From: a virus
Reading direction: 5' to 3' (one strand)
IMG/VR virus record: IMGVR_UViG_3300042876_000060
Coordinates: 1 to 64,000 of that record
Length of the DNA: 64,000 bases
In this document: positions 48,948 to 57,181 of the stretch, piece after piece
Numbering within the stretch: the first letter of the stretch is position 1
Layout: each line of letters begins with the position of its first letter
Notes under the pieces: model-generated
The model's input: the letters and a program-made list of their open reading frames with translations, nothing else
Told to the model about the DNA's origin: nothing
Databases searched by the model: none
Position numbers and translations under genes: made by a program

Positions 48948-49274
48948 ATGTCTAAATTAACTCTCTTCGCCATCGAAGAAAAAATCAAACAACATGAGCA
49001 AGGTCTCAAAGACTTGCAAGCCCAACTGATTGAGGCTAAACTCGAATCACCAGATCATCAACTTGCAAAAGAGTTGCATAATATGCTTTGCAATCAGAAC
49101 CACACAGACGGTTGCGGTTGGCACTATGAATTCAAAAACAAAAAAGACGACTGGACAGGTTATGCTCACACTGAGTACCTGAGAAAAGCACAGAAAATGA
49201 TCTGCCATTGTGACGAACATGGTATGGATATTGCTTCTACCCTTACTGCATTCAAATTGATCCGAGGTTATTAA
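48948..49274 (+). CDS. Unknown protein preceding the NAD genes
   Basis: 108 aa. N-terminal coiled coil (IEEKIKQHEQGLKDLQAQLI), then CNQNHTDGCGWHYEFKNKKD and ICHCDEH, a possible Cys/His metal site. First gene with the AUAGA leader. Confidence 0.58.
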   Translation: MSKLTLFAIEEKIKQHEQGLKDLQAQLIEAKLESPDHQLAKELHNMLCNQNHTDGCGWHYEFKNKKDDWTGYAHTEYLRKAQKMICHCDEHGMDIASTLTAFKLIRGY

Positions 49275-49639
49275 TGCACAATCGTGATGTAACTTGGCGA
49301 TCGGCTGATGGTCGTAAAGTCAAGATTAAAGATATGGACATTGGTCACTTGGTTAATGTGATTAACTGGGTCAGCGATAACAAGGATTCGTATCCAGCAA
49401 GCATAAAAGATGTAATGGTATCGGAAGCCGAGTATCGCCAACTTACATTGTTTGCTGAAGGTAAAGCATATCCTCAATTAGTTAACGGTCGTTGGGTCTT
49501 GATTGATCCGGTGACTGGTAAGAAGGGTATTATTCCCCCTCCAAAGGAATACTTAGACAAGGTCAAAGACAACGTGGCGTACCAAGAAATGAGTAAAAAT
49601 ACTCAAATTATACGTACCCGAAGAGTACGATCGGCTTGA
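49274..49639 (+). CDS. Unknown protein
   Basis: 121 aa, starts on the last base of the previous stop (TAATG). Contains MDIGHLVNVINWVSDNKDSY and PVTGKKGIIPPPKEYLDKVK. Stop inside the -35 of the next promoter. Confidence 0.55.
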   Translation: MHNRDVTWRSADGRKVKIKDMDIGHLVNVINWVSDNKDSYPASIKDVMVSEAEYRQLTLFAEGKAYPQLVNGRWVLIDPVTGKKGIIPPPKEYLDKVKDNVAYQEMSKNTQIIRTRRVRSA

Positions 49640-49664
49640 CATTTAATCAAGCTGGCAGTATAAT
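49636..49664 (+). promoter_or_regulatory. Consensus sigma-70 promoter of the NMNAT gene
   Basis: TTGACA-17-TATAAT. Confidence 0.94.
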
Positions 49665-49674
49665 AGAAACATAA

Positions 49675-49696
49675 AGCAAGCGATAGACGCAAAGCT
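49675..49696 (+). promoter_or_regulatory. AUAGA leader hairpin, copy 2
   Basis: AGC-aa-GCG-ATAGA-CGC-aaa-GCT upstream of NMNAT-Nudix; the rest of the leader also resembles copy 1 (GCTGACAT..., GAAAGGATTTTTC before ATG). Confidence 0.6.
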
Positions 49697-49720
49697 GACA
49701 TACTTAGAAAGGATTTTTCT

Positions 49721-50761
49721 ATGTCATTCACTAAAAAATATCACACTCTTGTCCTCATTGGACGCTTTCAACCATTCCACAATGCTCACTGCGAGATTGT
49801 GAAACGTGCAACCGCATTGTGCGAACAACTGATTATCATCACTGGTTCAGCCGCTCAACCTCGCACTTACAAAAACCCCTTCACTAGTCAAGAACGCCGC
49901 AACATGATTAAGTCTGCTACCTCAGGCTTGAGCATTCAAATTCATGTTGAAGAAAACATTGACACCATCTACAACGACCAGGCATGGGCAATTCGTGTTC
50001 AAGGCATCGTTAGTAAATATCGTGCTCTCGGTGGCAAGATCGGTGTGATCGGTCACAAGAAAGACGAATCAAGTTTCTACCTCGATATGTTCCCTCAATG
50101 GGAATACGAGAACGTGGAAGAAATCGAACCACTCAGTGCAGTCAACATTCGCGACCTGTATTTCAAACGGGATGTTAACATGAGTTTCATTCGCGGTGTC
50201 GTGCCCCAAACAACTTATGATTTTCTGAATGAGTTCAGCCAAACTCCCGAGTTTGAACAAATCATCAAGGAGCGTGAGTTCGTGGCTAACTACAAAAAGC
50301 AATATGCTAGTCTGCCATATCCCCCAATCTTCTCTACTGCGGATAGTGTTGTGATTCAGTCAGGTCACGTGTTGATGATTAAACGCCGTAGCGAACCTGG
50401 TAAAGGCTTGTGGGCATTGCCCGGTGGTTATGTTAACGCAAACACTGACAAGACTGTATTGGATGCGGCTATTCGTGAGTTGCGTGAAGAAACTTTAATC
50501 AAAGTGCCCGGTCCTGTACTGCGTGGTAGTATTGTTGACAATCGTGTTTTTGATGCTGTGGATCGCTCACCACGCGGTCGTATCATCACACACTGTTTCA
50601 AAATCGTATTGCCCGATGGCGAACTGCCAAAAGTAAAAGGCAGTGACGATGCTGAAAAAGCACTCTGGCGGCCTATCTCTGATCTAAAGAGAGAAGAACT
50701 GTTTGAAGATCACGCCGACATGATTGAATGGGCAGTAGGCTCTACGATTGGCGGCAATTGA
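49721..50761 (+). CDS. Bifunctional NMN adenylyltransferase / Nudix hydrolase
   Basis: 346 aa. N-terminal nucleotidyltransferase motif GRFQPFHNAH (14-23) with SSFYLDMFPQWEYE later; C-terminal Nudix domain with GGYVNANTD ... AIRELREET (about 234-258). NMNAT makes NAD+ from NMN and ATP; the Nudix domain of this fusion type cleaves ADP-ribose. Works with NAMPT at 53740. Overlapped at its 3' end by the minus-strand endonuclease. Confidence 0.92.
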   Translation: MSFTKKYHTLVLIGRFQPFHNAHCEIVKRATALCEQLIIITGSAAQPRTYKNPFTSQERRNMIKSATSGLSIQIHVEENIDTIYNDQAWAIRVQGIVSKYRALGGKIGVIGHKKDESSFYLDMFPQWEYENVEEIEPLSAVNIRDLYFKRDVNMSFIRGVVPQTTYDFLNEFSQTPEFEQIIKEREFVANYKKQYASLPYPPIFSTADSVVIQSGHVLMIKRRSEPGKGLWALPGGYVNANTDKTVLDAAIRELREETLIKVPGPVLRGSIVDNRVFDAVDRSPRGRIITHCFKIVLPDGELPKVKGSDDAEKALWRPISDLKREELFEDHADMIEWAVGSTIGGN

Positions 50762-51446
50762 CACCATGGAATCTAGTGAATATTCCTTTACCCTTGCCTG
50801 TCTTACCACAGGCATCACAATGCCATACGAATTGCGATGGAGCATTGGGTCCCAGAAAGTTATGAGAACCATTATCAATCCTTCGCTGATTGTTTTCTGG
50901 ACCAAGAAAGTTGTGGGTGCCTTGTTGGACTCGCTGAACGGCAGGATTGTTCTCACCAAACATATGGTAAGTGCCATCTTGAATTCTGCGATGTGTCGGA
51001 TTGTTGGAGCCTTGTAAGTTATGAGTGCCTTCAGCAATTCTCTTGGCGTTAGATTTACTAGCAATTTCACCATCAAGAAAATTGTGGGTGCCATCAGTGA
51101 TTCTCCTTCGTTGAAGATCGCCGCCAAGAAAATTGTGGGTTCCATTTTCAATCATTCTTTTTGCGAACTCTTTAGCATCTTCACTGGTATTACCGTCACT
51201 GCCTCGCTTCATATTCATACATTCTGGTTTTCCATAATGGATAGAGATATGATATTCTTCAAGATCATACAGTTCTTCAAGAGTTTTAGCCTCTGCTATA
51301 ATTTCTCGGGTCAGTGTGGTTTTGTCTTTGATGGCGGAAACCCACTTACCGCTACCGAGATACCCGTCATTCAGGTTATCTGTTTGATGGCGACCTATGT
51401 AGTATTTGCCGTTTTTGTGAGTGGTCTTGTATATGAATAAATACAT
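50742..51446 (-). CDS. GIY-YIG homing endonuclease with NUMOD3-like repeats
   Basis: 234 aa on the minus strand; GGAGC ribosome site upstream of its ATG. GIY-YIG nuclease domain (FIYKTTHKNGKYYIGRHQTD, residues 4-23, with catalytic Arg and Glu later), then about six repeats of a GTHNFLG unit, a NUMOD3-like DNA-binding array, then a zinc-ribbon start CDACGKTGKGKG. Inserted after NMNAT and overlapping its last 20 bases. Ends in TAG. Confidence 0.88.
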   Translation of the reverse strand: MYLFIYKTTHKNGKYYIGRHQTDNLNDGYLGSGKWVSAIKDKTTLTREIIAEAKTLEELYDLEEYHISIHYGKPECMNMKRGSDGNTSEDAKEFAKRMIENGTHNFLGGDLQRRRITDGTHNFLDGEIASKSNAKRIAEGTHNLQGSNNPTHRRIQDGTYHMFGENNPAVQRVQQGTHNFLGPENNQRRIDNGSHNFLGPNAPSQFVWHCDACGKTGKGKGIFTRFHGVNCRQS

Positions 51447-51473
51447 TGCTGATTGCTCCTTTGTAGCGTTAGA

Positions 51474-51509
51474 GTCCCTGGGAATTACCGTTCCGCGAGG
51501 GACATTTTT
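51474..51509 (+). terminator. Hairpin terminator
   Basis: GTCCCT..GGAA pairs with TTCC..AGGGAC, followed by ATTTTTG. Would stop transcripts coming across the endonuclease. Confidence 0.6.
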
Positions 51510-51510
51510 G

Positions 51511-51539
51511 TTGACACAAATTACCGTTTGTGCTATAAT
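51511..51539 (+). promoter_or_regulatory. Consensus sigma-70 promoter
   Basis: TTGACA-17-TATAAT, restarts transcription after the endonuclease insertion. Confidence 0.93.
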
Positions 51540-51569
51540 TATTTATCTAAATCAATTAGGAATGTGAAA

Positions 51570-51821
51570 ATGAACGAACAGTTACAGAAACTTTATGAAC
51601 AGTCATTTGTTACAGATTCATATGTGAATGTAGGACCAGACGGTGCGAAACTGGGTATTAAGTTTGACCCGGAAAAGTTCGCCGAGTTGATTGTCGGGGA
51701 ATGTATCGGATGTTGTGAACAAGTTATTAGTGATCCTATTCCTAAATCAGTTGATACTTTTGAACAAGGTGGGATACATTGTATAGACGAGATTAAACAA
51801 CATTTCGGAGTTGAAGAATGA
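51570..51821 (+). CDS. KFAELIVRE-family small protein
   Basis: 83 aa from ATG 51570. MNEQLQKLYEQS, DPEKFAELIVGECIGCCEQV and IKQHFGVEE. Opens the macro-SLOG-deoxyribosyltransferase operon. Confidence 0.65.
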   Translation: MNEQLQKLYEQSFVTDSYVNVGPDGAKLGIKFDPEKFAELIVGECIGCCEQVISDPIPKSVDTFEQGGIHCIDEIKQHFGVEE

Positions 51822-52123
51822 ATCGACCAAAACTTAGCAAAAGGAATGACATTCCATTAGAATATTTGTTTCATGGTAGGGCTCCGTTCATTGAACAAAG
51901 CACAGAACTAATAGAGTTTGCAAAACAATCGCTTGATGATGCTGAGGATGAGTATTTAGGATCTATGGAAGATCGCCGACGCAATATAGACCATATTCCT
52001 CGCTCACCGTTTGACTTTTTGTTGGAAGATACTTTCATTGAAATCATTTCTATGTTAGAATCAGAAGAAGGTACCGAGCAAGCAATCAACATGATTAAAA
52101 ATCATTTTAAGGTAGACGTATGA
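51818..52123 (+). CDS. Diverged KFAELIVRE-family relative
   Basis: 101 aa; begins MNRPKLSKRNDIPLEYLFHG and ends AINMIKNHFKVDV, keeping the C-terminal part of the family pattern; the central KFAEL box is replaced (DFLLEDTFIEIISMLE). ATGA overlaps at both ends. Confidence 0.5.
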   Translation: MNRPKLSKRNDIPLEYLFHGRAPFIEQSTELIEFAKQSLDDAEDEYLGSMEDRRRNIDHIPRSPFDFLLEDTFIEIISMLESEEGTEQAINMIKNHFKVDV

Positions 52124-52308
52124 CAACACGACAATACGAACGATTAGAAGACGGTCCAATGGACGATATCGATGCTTGTGTATGGAGTGGCGACACTTTT
52201 CACAATCATGAGAACATTCGAGCCTTCCGTGAAATGATGGCTCGTTGGGAACGCGGCTTGCAAGAAGCCGAAGCTATTGTGACAGAAATGGAAAATGAAA
52301 ATGCTTAA
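52120..52308 (+). CDS. Unknown small acidic protein
   Basis: 62 aa (MTTRQYERLEDGPMDDIDAC...). Overlaps the macro-domain gene by 14 bases. Confidence 0.5.
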   Translation: MTTRQYERLEDGPMDDIDACVWSGDTFHNHENIRAFREMMARWERGLQEAEAIVTEMENENA

Positions 52309-52783
52309 ACATACAAAAGGTAATTTACTCGACCTAGCAGAAGCAGGCGAGTTTGATATTGTCGTTCAAGGCTGTAATTGTTTTAACGCAATGGGTGCTG
52401 GTCTTGCTCCGCAAATCGCAAAACGCTATCCTCACGCTGAGGAAGTGGATAGTGAAACTCGCAAGGGCAATATCGGTAAGCTAGGCAACTACACAGTATC
52501 TTGGTCTAGTTACTACGATGAAACCATGAAGCCATTCAAGATTATCAATGCTTATACACAATATGTCACTAGTCAACAAGGTGAAGATGTATTTGAGTAT
52601 GAATCGTTTGCCGTGATCCTACGCAAGCTGGCACACGAATATGGTCGTCATCGTTTTGGTCTACCCTATATTGGTATGGGTTTGGCAGGCGGCGACAAGA
52701 AAAGAATTATGGCAATGATTGAAAAGTTTGCTGTAGTGGTTTCTGCTAAAGGTGGCACTGTCACACTGGTGGAGTTTGGATAA
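52295..52783 (+). CDS. Macro-domain protein
   Basis: 162 aa (alternative ATG at 52301). HTKGNLLDLAEAGEFDIVVQ and GCNCFNAMGAGLAPQIAKRY are the ADP-ribose-binding loops; GLPYIGMGLAGGDKKRIMAM is the second loop. Macro domains bind or hydrolyse ADP-ribose derivatives. In an NAD+ island it may remove ADP-ribosyl marks or process signals made by NAD-consuming defences. Confidence 0.88.
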   Translation: MKMLKHTKGNLLDLAEAGEFDIVVQGCNCFNAMGAGLAPQIAKRYPHAEEVDSETRKGNIGKLGNYTVSWSSYYDETMKPFKIINAYTQYVTSQQGEDVFEYESFAVILRKLAHEYGRHRFGLPYIGMGLAGGDKKRIMAMIEKFAVVVSAKGGTVTLVEFG

Positions 52784-53181
52784 TGAAAATAGGAATTACA
52801 GGAACTAGAGAAGGCATGACTGATCACCAGTTTGAAATGGTGCGTCAATATCTTCAAGGAAGATTTTGTGAAGGTGCAGAATTTCATCACGGTGATTGCG
52901 TTGGCGTAGATGCAGAAGCCGCAGTACTTGCAAAAGATATTGGTTACAAGATCATCAGTCATCCTGGACCTGATAATGATGGACTCAGAGCCTATGTACC
53001 TGCAGATGAAAGTAGAGAACCACAGTCACACTTTAAACGTAATCGCACAATTGTAGATGCGTGTGATTACTTGTTAGTTGTACCATTGCAGATGGAACCA
53101 CAACCAAGAGGTGGCACCTGGTATACGTATGACTATGCAGTAAAGAAGAACAAACCGTTTATGGTATTTTGGAGGTCATAA
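52783..53181 (+). CDS. SLOG/YspA-like Rossmann protein
   Basis: 132 aa. GITGTREGMTDHQFE, FHHGDCVGVDAEAAVLAKDI, and RNRTIVDACDYLLVVP match the SLOG superfamily of nucleotide-binding Rossmann proteins, which includes sensors of NAD-derived signals in defence systems. Placed between macro and deoxyribosyltransferase-like genes, it may bind a nucleotide signal. Confidence 0.75.
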   Translation: MKIGITGTREGMTDHQFEMVRQYLQGRFCEGAEFHHGDCVGVDAEAAVLAKDIGYKIISHPGPDNDGLRAYVPADESREPQSHFKRNRTIVDACDYLLVVPLQMEPQPRGGTWYTYDYAVKKNKPFMVFWRS

Positions 53182-53660
53182 TGAAACACATCAAATCACC
53201 TGAACGTTATGACGGTAGTATCTTTATCAACGTATTTTTGGGTGGCTCTATTGAAATGGGTCTTGCTGAACCTTGGCAAGACAGATTGGTCAATGAGTTC
53301 AAAGACTCTGACATTCGTTTCTTGAATCCTCGGCGTGATGACTGGGATTCATCATGGGTGCAGGAAGCAAGCAATCCTCAATTTGCTCAACAAGTTAATT
53401 GGGAATTGGATGCATTAGATTACAGTGACTTGATTGTATTCTATTTTGATCCAAACACTAAAAGTCCTATCACTCTCATGGAACTAGGACTCTACGCAAG
53501 TAGCGGAAAAGTCATTGTATGCTGTCCAGATGGATTCTGGCGCAAAGGCAATGTGGAAATTGTATGCCAAAGACACGGTGTAACTTTAGTTAACAGTTTT
53601 GACGAATTGGTCGATGCTGTTTTAAAAAGGAAACTAAGTTTTGGCAACATAAACAGTTGA
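53181..53660 (+). CDS. Nucleoside 2-deoxyribosyltransferase-like protein
   Basis: 159 aa from ATG 53181. NVFLGGSIEMGLAEPWQDRL, FLNPRRDDWDSSW and YSDLIVFYFDPNTKSPITLM then ELGLYA; the last includes the catalytic Glu of the family. Such enzymes exchange bases on nucleosides; relatives act on NAD- or N-ribosyl substrates. Its TGA is in the next -35 box. Confidence 0.78.
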   Translation: MKHIKSPERYDGSIFINVFLGGSIEMGLAEPWQDRLVNEFKDSDIRFLNPRRDDWDSSWVQEASNPQFAQQVNWELDALDYSDLIVFYFDPNTKSPITLMELGLYASSGKVIVCCPDGFWRKGNVEIVCQRHGVTLVNSFDELVDAVLKRKLSFGNINS

Positions 53661-53685
53661 CATTAAAATAGGTTAGTGTTATACT
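53657..53685 (+). promoter_or_regulatory. Sigma-70 promoter of NAMPT
   Basis: TTGACA-17-TATACT. Confidence 0.9.
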
Positions 53686-53695
53686 GTATTCAAGT

Positions 53696-53714
53696 CCTAG
53701 CGATAGACGCAAGG
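53696..53714 (+). promoter_or_regulatory. AUAGA leader hairpin, copy 3
   Basis: CCT-a-GCG-ATAGA-CGC-a-AGG upstream of NAMPT. Outer stem changed to CCT/AGG with pairing kept. Confidence 0.6.
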
Positions 53715-53739
53715 CAACTTTAAATAAAGGAACTTTATT

Positions 53740-55143
53740 ATGAAACTCACTCAAAACATCATCTTGAACACCGACAGTTACAAAGTGTCGATGGCCCCTC
53801 AATACCCAGCAGGTACTACTGGCGTATTTTCTTACATTGCAAGTCGTGGTGGCAAATTCACGTTCACGCAATTCATTGGTCTGCAAATTTTCAATAAAGA
53901 ATATTTGCTCAACCCTATCACAAAAGCCGATGTTGATATCGCAGAAGAAATCCTCACAGCACACGGCGAGCCCTTTGACCGCAGTCGCTGGGATTATATC
54001 GTTGACAATCTCGGTGGCTACTTGCCCGTAGTCATCAAAGCTGTACCAGAAGGCACTGTTGTCCCAGTTGGCAACGCATTGGTCACAATCGAAAACACCG
54101 ATCCAAACTGCTACTGGTTGACTACTTGGTTGGAAACTCCCTTGCTCCGTGCAGTGTGGTACCCAACTACAGTTTCTACACAAAGCAAATACATTAAAAA
54201 TATTTTGATCGACTACTTGGAGAAATCTGGTGACCCAACAACTATTGGTTTTAAACTACATGATTTCGGTGCCCGCGGCGTTAGCTCTCTTGAGTCTGCT
54301 GGTATTGGTGGTACAGCTCACCTCGTTAACTTTATGGGCACGGATACTATTACTGGTGTCTTATACGCTCGTGAGTATTACAACGCTGGTATTGCTGGTT
54401 TCTCAATCCCAGCCGCAGAACACAGCACAATCACAAGTTGGGGTCGTGCAGGTGAGTTGAATGCTTACAGCAACATGGTCACACAGTTTGGCAAGCCCGG
54501 TGGTATTGTTGCAGTCGTTAGTGACAGCTACAACATTTACGAAGCCTGCAAAATGTGGAGCACAGGTGATCTGAAACAACAAGTGATCGATTCAGGTGCT
54601 ACAGTTGTGATTCGTCCTGACAGTGGTGATCCTGTCGAAGTGATGCCAAAGATGATTCAGATTCTTTCTGAAGGTTTCGGCTACACTACAAACGACAAAG
54701 GTTACAAAGTGTTGAACAACGTTCGCATGATCTGGGGTGATGGTATCAATCCATTGAGCATCCAAGCAATCTTGCGCACAATGGTTGACATGCTGGGCTG
54801 GAGTGCAGATAACTTTGCATTCGGTATGGGCGGTGCTTTGTTGCAAGGCATTGATCGTGATACCCAGAAATGGGCTATGAAATGCTCTAGTGCATGTGTC
54901 AACGGTGAGTGGGTCGATGTTTACAAAGATCCTATCACTGACAGTGGTAAAGCAAGTCTGAAAGGTCGCGTGACTTTGTGGACTAACAGTGGTGGTGAGT
55001 TCGCTACTAGCGTATCAGCCCCAACTGGTTGGTCAGACAAAGGCATCGGCGGTTGGACTGAGGCACTAGTTGAAGTGTATCGTGATGGTAAACTCATCCG
55101 TGAATACACCTTTGACGAGGTCCGTGCTAACAGCATGAAATAA
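53740..55143 (+). CDS. Nicotinamide phosphoribosyltransferase (NAMPT)
   Basis: 467 aa, full length. ILNTDSYKVSMAPQYP at the N-terminus, KLHDFGARGVSSLESAGIGG, VVIRPDSGDPVEVMPKMIQI and FGMGGALLQGIDRDTQ are NAMPT/NAPRTase-fold signatures. Makes NMN from nicotinamide and PRPP, which NMNAT at 49721 turns into NAD+. The pair is the established phage pathway NARP2. Own promoter and leader. Confidence 0.94.
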   Translation: MKLTQNIILNTDSYKVSMAPQYPAGTTGVFSYIASRGGKFTFTQFIGLQIFNKEYLLNPITKADVDIAEEILTAHGEPFDRSRWDYIVDNLGGYLPVVIKAVPEGTVVPVGNALVTIENTDPNCYWLTTWLETPLLRAVWYPTTVSTQSKYIKNILIDYLEKSGDPTTIGFKLHDFGARGVSSLESAGIGGTAHLVNFMGTDTITGVLYAREYYNAGIAGFSIPAAEHSTITSWGRAGELNAYSNMVTQFGKPGGIVAVVSDSYNIYEACKMWSTGDLKQQVIDSGATVVIRPDSGDPVEVMPKMIQILSEGFGYTTNDKGYKVLNNVRMIWGDGINPLSIQAILRTMVDMLGWSADNFAFGMGGALLQGIDRDTQKWAMKCSSACVNGEWVDVYKDPITDSGKASLKGRVTLWTNSGGEFATSVSAPTGWSDKGIGGWTEALVEVYRDGKLIREYTFDEVRANSMK

Positions 55144-55169
55144 AGAAAGGGGTACTTGCCCTTTTCTTC

Positions 55170-55198
55170 TGTACAACAAAACCGTTCTCGCATATAAT
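55170..55198 (+). promoter_or_regulatory. Sigma-70 promoter
   Basis: TGTACA-17-TATAAT; -35 box weaker than others. Confidence 0.65.
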
Positions 55199-55236
55199 CT
55201 AAGTTCTAAATCGTTAAATCTTTTTGAAAGACACAC

Positions 55237-56301
55237 ATGGCACACTTTTTGAAATCTGGCAATACATACCGCGTAGCTTCTAATGAGGCAATGGACGTGC
55301 GTGACAAGTTGCCCGCAGGTAACTACACGATCAAAGTTCCCCCAATGGGCGATATGTATCTGGAACATATCGAAGACTTCACAATCCCTAGCAAGGTCTA
55401 CGGTGATTGCTTGAAGAACACCGATCGTATCATGCGTACATTCATGGATCGTCCTGCGGCAACTGGCGTTATGCTGACGGGTGAGAAGGGTTCTGGTAAG
55501 ACATTGTTGACCAAGAACATCGCAGTTGAATTGGCTAAACAGCACGATATCCCAACTATCGTTATCAATCAACCATTGTGCGGTGAAAACTTCAACACCT
55601 TCATTCAGTCTATCGATCAACCTTGCGTCATCTTGTTTGACGAATTCGAGAAGGTGTATGATCGTGACGACCAAGAAAAGATCCTGACACTGTTGGATGG
55701 TGTATTCCCAAGCAAGAAATTGTTCTTGATTACATCCAACGACAAGTACCGCATTGACTACCACATGCGCAATCGTCCTGGTCGTATCTTCTACTTGATG
55801 GACTTCAAGGGTCTAGATGCAACATTCATTCGTGAATACTGCGAGGACAATTTGAAGAACACCACTCACATCGAAAAGATTGTGTCTATCGCTAGCCTGT
55901 TCGCTGAATTCAACTTTGACATGCTGAAGGCATTGGTTGAAGAAATGAATCGCTACAACGAGACTCCTCAGGAAGCATTGCGTATGCTGAACGCTAAGCC
56001 AGAGTTCGATGGTGGTTGCAAATACAACGTTGAGGTTGTTCACAATGGTGAATTGGTCAAGGGTGACGTACATCCTGCAGTGTTCGATGGTAACCCTCTG
56101 CAACCAAAAGGTGTGGATGTTCAGTTCGATGCAAGCAATGAGGACGATGAAGACTCTGATTGGGAAAATGTTCACTTCAATGCTAACGCATTGGTCTCTG
56201 TGGACGCTCAAGCAGGTAAGTTCATCTTCGAGGACAAAGGTACTCGTTTGACACTGACTAAGGTCAAGACTAAGACCTATGACTACTACGGTGCTTTCTA
56301 A
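55237..56301 (+). CDS. AAA+ ATPase
   Basis: 354 aa. Walker A LTGEKGSGKTLLT (about 86-98), Walker B CVILFDEFEKVYD (about 131-143), RNRPGRIFYLMDF for the arginine-finger region. The C-terminal 100 residues are acidic beta-rich. Similar phage ATPases are proposed clamp-loader- or chaperone-like proteins; role unknown. Confidence 0.82.
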   Translation: MAHFLKSGNTYRVASNEAMDVRDKLPAGNYTIKVPPMGDMYLEHIEDFTIPSKVYGDCLKNTDRIMRTFMDRPAATGVMLTGEKGSGKTLLTKNIAVELAKQHDIPTIVINQPLCGENFNTFIQSIDQPCVILFDEFEKVYDRDDQEKILTLLDGVFPSKKLFLITSNDKYRIDYHMRNRPGRIFYLMDFKGLDATFIREYCEDNLKNTTHIEKIVSIASLFAEFNFDMLKALVEEMNRYNETPQEALRMLNAKPEFDGGCKYNVEVVHNGELVKGDVHPAVFDGNPLQPKGVDVQFDASNEDDEDSDWENVHFNANALVSVDAQAGKFIFEDKGTRLTLTKVKTKTYDYYGAF

Positions 56302-56305
56302 GCAC

Positions 56306-56422
56306 AAAATGAATACTATTGTTTCACAAAAAGGTAAACGTTAGTATTCATTTTTGACCCCTAGGGTCTTCAAAATCGATTGAGGTTCTCGTCACGCATA
56401 CTGACAGACTTCAATCGATTTT
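56306..56422 (+). repeat. Three inverted repeats in the gap after the ATPase
   Basis: AAAATGAATACTA/TAGTATTCATTTT (13 bp, 56306-56318 and 56342-56354), GACCC-CTA-GGGTC (56356-56368), and AAAATCGATTGA/TCAATCGATTTT (12 bp, 56372-56383 and 56411-56422). The first is followed by T and may terminate; the third has a 27-base loop. No reading frame is present here. Confidence 0.8.
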
Positions 56423-56431
56423 AACCATTTC

Positions 56432-56460
56432 TTGACAATAAATGGTCATGGTGTTATACT
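56432..56460 (+). promoter_or_regulatory. Sigma-70 promoter
   Basis: TTGACA-17-TATACT; leader ATAGATTGATTAAAGGAG. Confidence 0.92.
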
Positions 56461-56489
56461 ATGTCTATAGATTGATTAAAGGAGTTCAC

Positions 56490-56732
56490 ATGATTGTCAA
56501 GCGTTTCAAACAAACTCAAAAGTTTCGTGTTATTGTCGGTCAAGCATGTTTCTATGCTACTGCCAAACAGATTCGCAATGGCGTCGGTGACTTTATGAAG
56601 TGCAATGCCGCAACACAAAAAGCATTGGATGCACTAGAATTCACTCGCTCGGGATCCGGTGTCGCTGACCAATGTGCTACTGGTCTCGCTGGTACCTGGG
56701 AAGGTCTGCAAGTTCAACTCAACGTGGCTTGA
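56490..56732 (+). CDS. Unknown small protein
   Basis: 80 aa from ATG 56490, basic N-terminus (MIVKRFKQTQKFRVIVGQAC). No family recognised. Confidence 0.55.
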   Translation: MIVKRFKQTQKFRVIVGQACFYATAKQIRNGVGDFMKCNAATQKALDALEFTRSGSGVADQCATGLAGTWEGLQVQLNVA

Positions 56733-56734
56733 TA

Positions 56735-56872
56735 ATGAAACAAAAGTTCACAGAATTTCTCAAAATGTTAGAACCTAGCAAAGATCACATTTATACATCC
56801 GGTATGGATGTAGCAGATAGTATTGCCTTAATATTGATTATGGCTCTTGTCTGTTTTGTAATTTTTATTTGA
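56735..56872 (+). CDS. Small tail-anchored membrane protein (45 aa)
   Basis: Starts 2 bases after the previous stop. Soluble N-terminus and a C-terminal helix SIALILIMALVCFVIFI. Its TGA is inside the next -35 box. Confidence 0.58.
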   Translation: MKQKFTEFLKMLEPSKDHIYTSGMDVADSIALILIMALVCFVIFI

Positions 56873-56897
56873 CAATAAATCGTTTTGGGTATATAAT
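56869..56897 (+). promoter_or_regulatory. Consensus sigma-70 promoter
   Basis: TTGACA-17-TATAAT. Confidence 0.95.
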
Positions 56898-56924
56898 AGA
56901 GTCTTAATCAGTTGAAAGGGTCTT

Positions 56925-57125
56925 ATGTCTTACATTGTCTTCAAGCACAGCAAAGAGTTCGGTCCTCGCAAGGGACTCGAAGGTCCTTTTCACTATCCTA
57001 ACGGTCAGGTCCTGTACTACGATCCCAAAGAAGGTCAGTACTACGATCCTCTGACTGACTTCTATGTCCCAGATGAGGACGTTCACCAACTTCAAAACAT
57101 GATTTTTGAAGCCCTCAAAGGTTGA
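56925..57125 (+). CDS. Unknown small protein
   Basis: 66 aa; YIVFKHSKEFGPRKGLEGPF, YYDPKEGQYYDPLTDFYVPD. Single-gene unit; stop in next -35 box. Confidence 0.58.
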   Translation: MSYIVFKHSKEFGPRKGLEGPFHYPNGQVLYYDPKEGQYYDPLTDFYVPDEDVHQLQNMIFEALKG

Positions 57126-57150
57126 CAATAAATCATTTTGGGCATATAAT
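57122..57150 (+). promoter_or_regulatory. Consensus sigma-70 promoter
   Basis: TTGACA-17-TATAAT. Confidence 0.95.
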
Positions 57151-57181
57151 AGAATCTTAAACAGTCAAGCAAAGGAAACAA

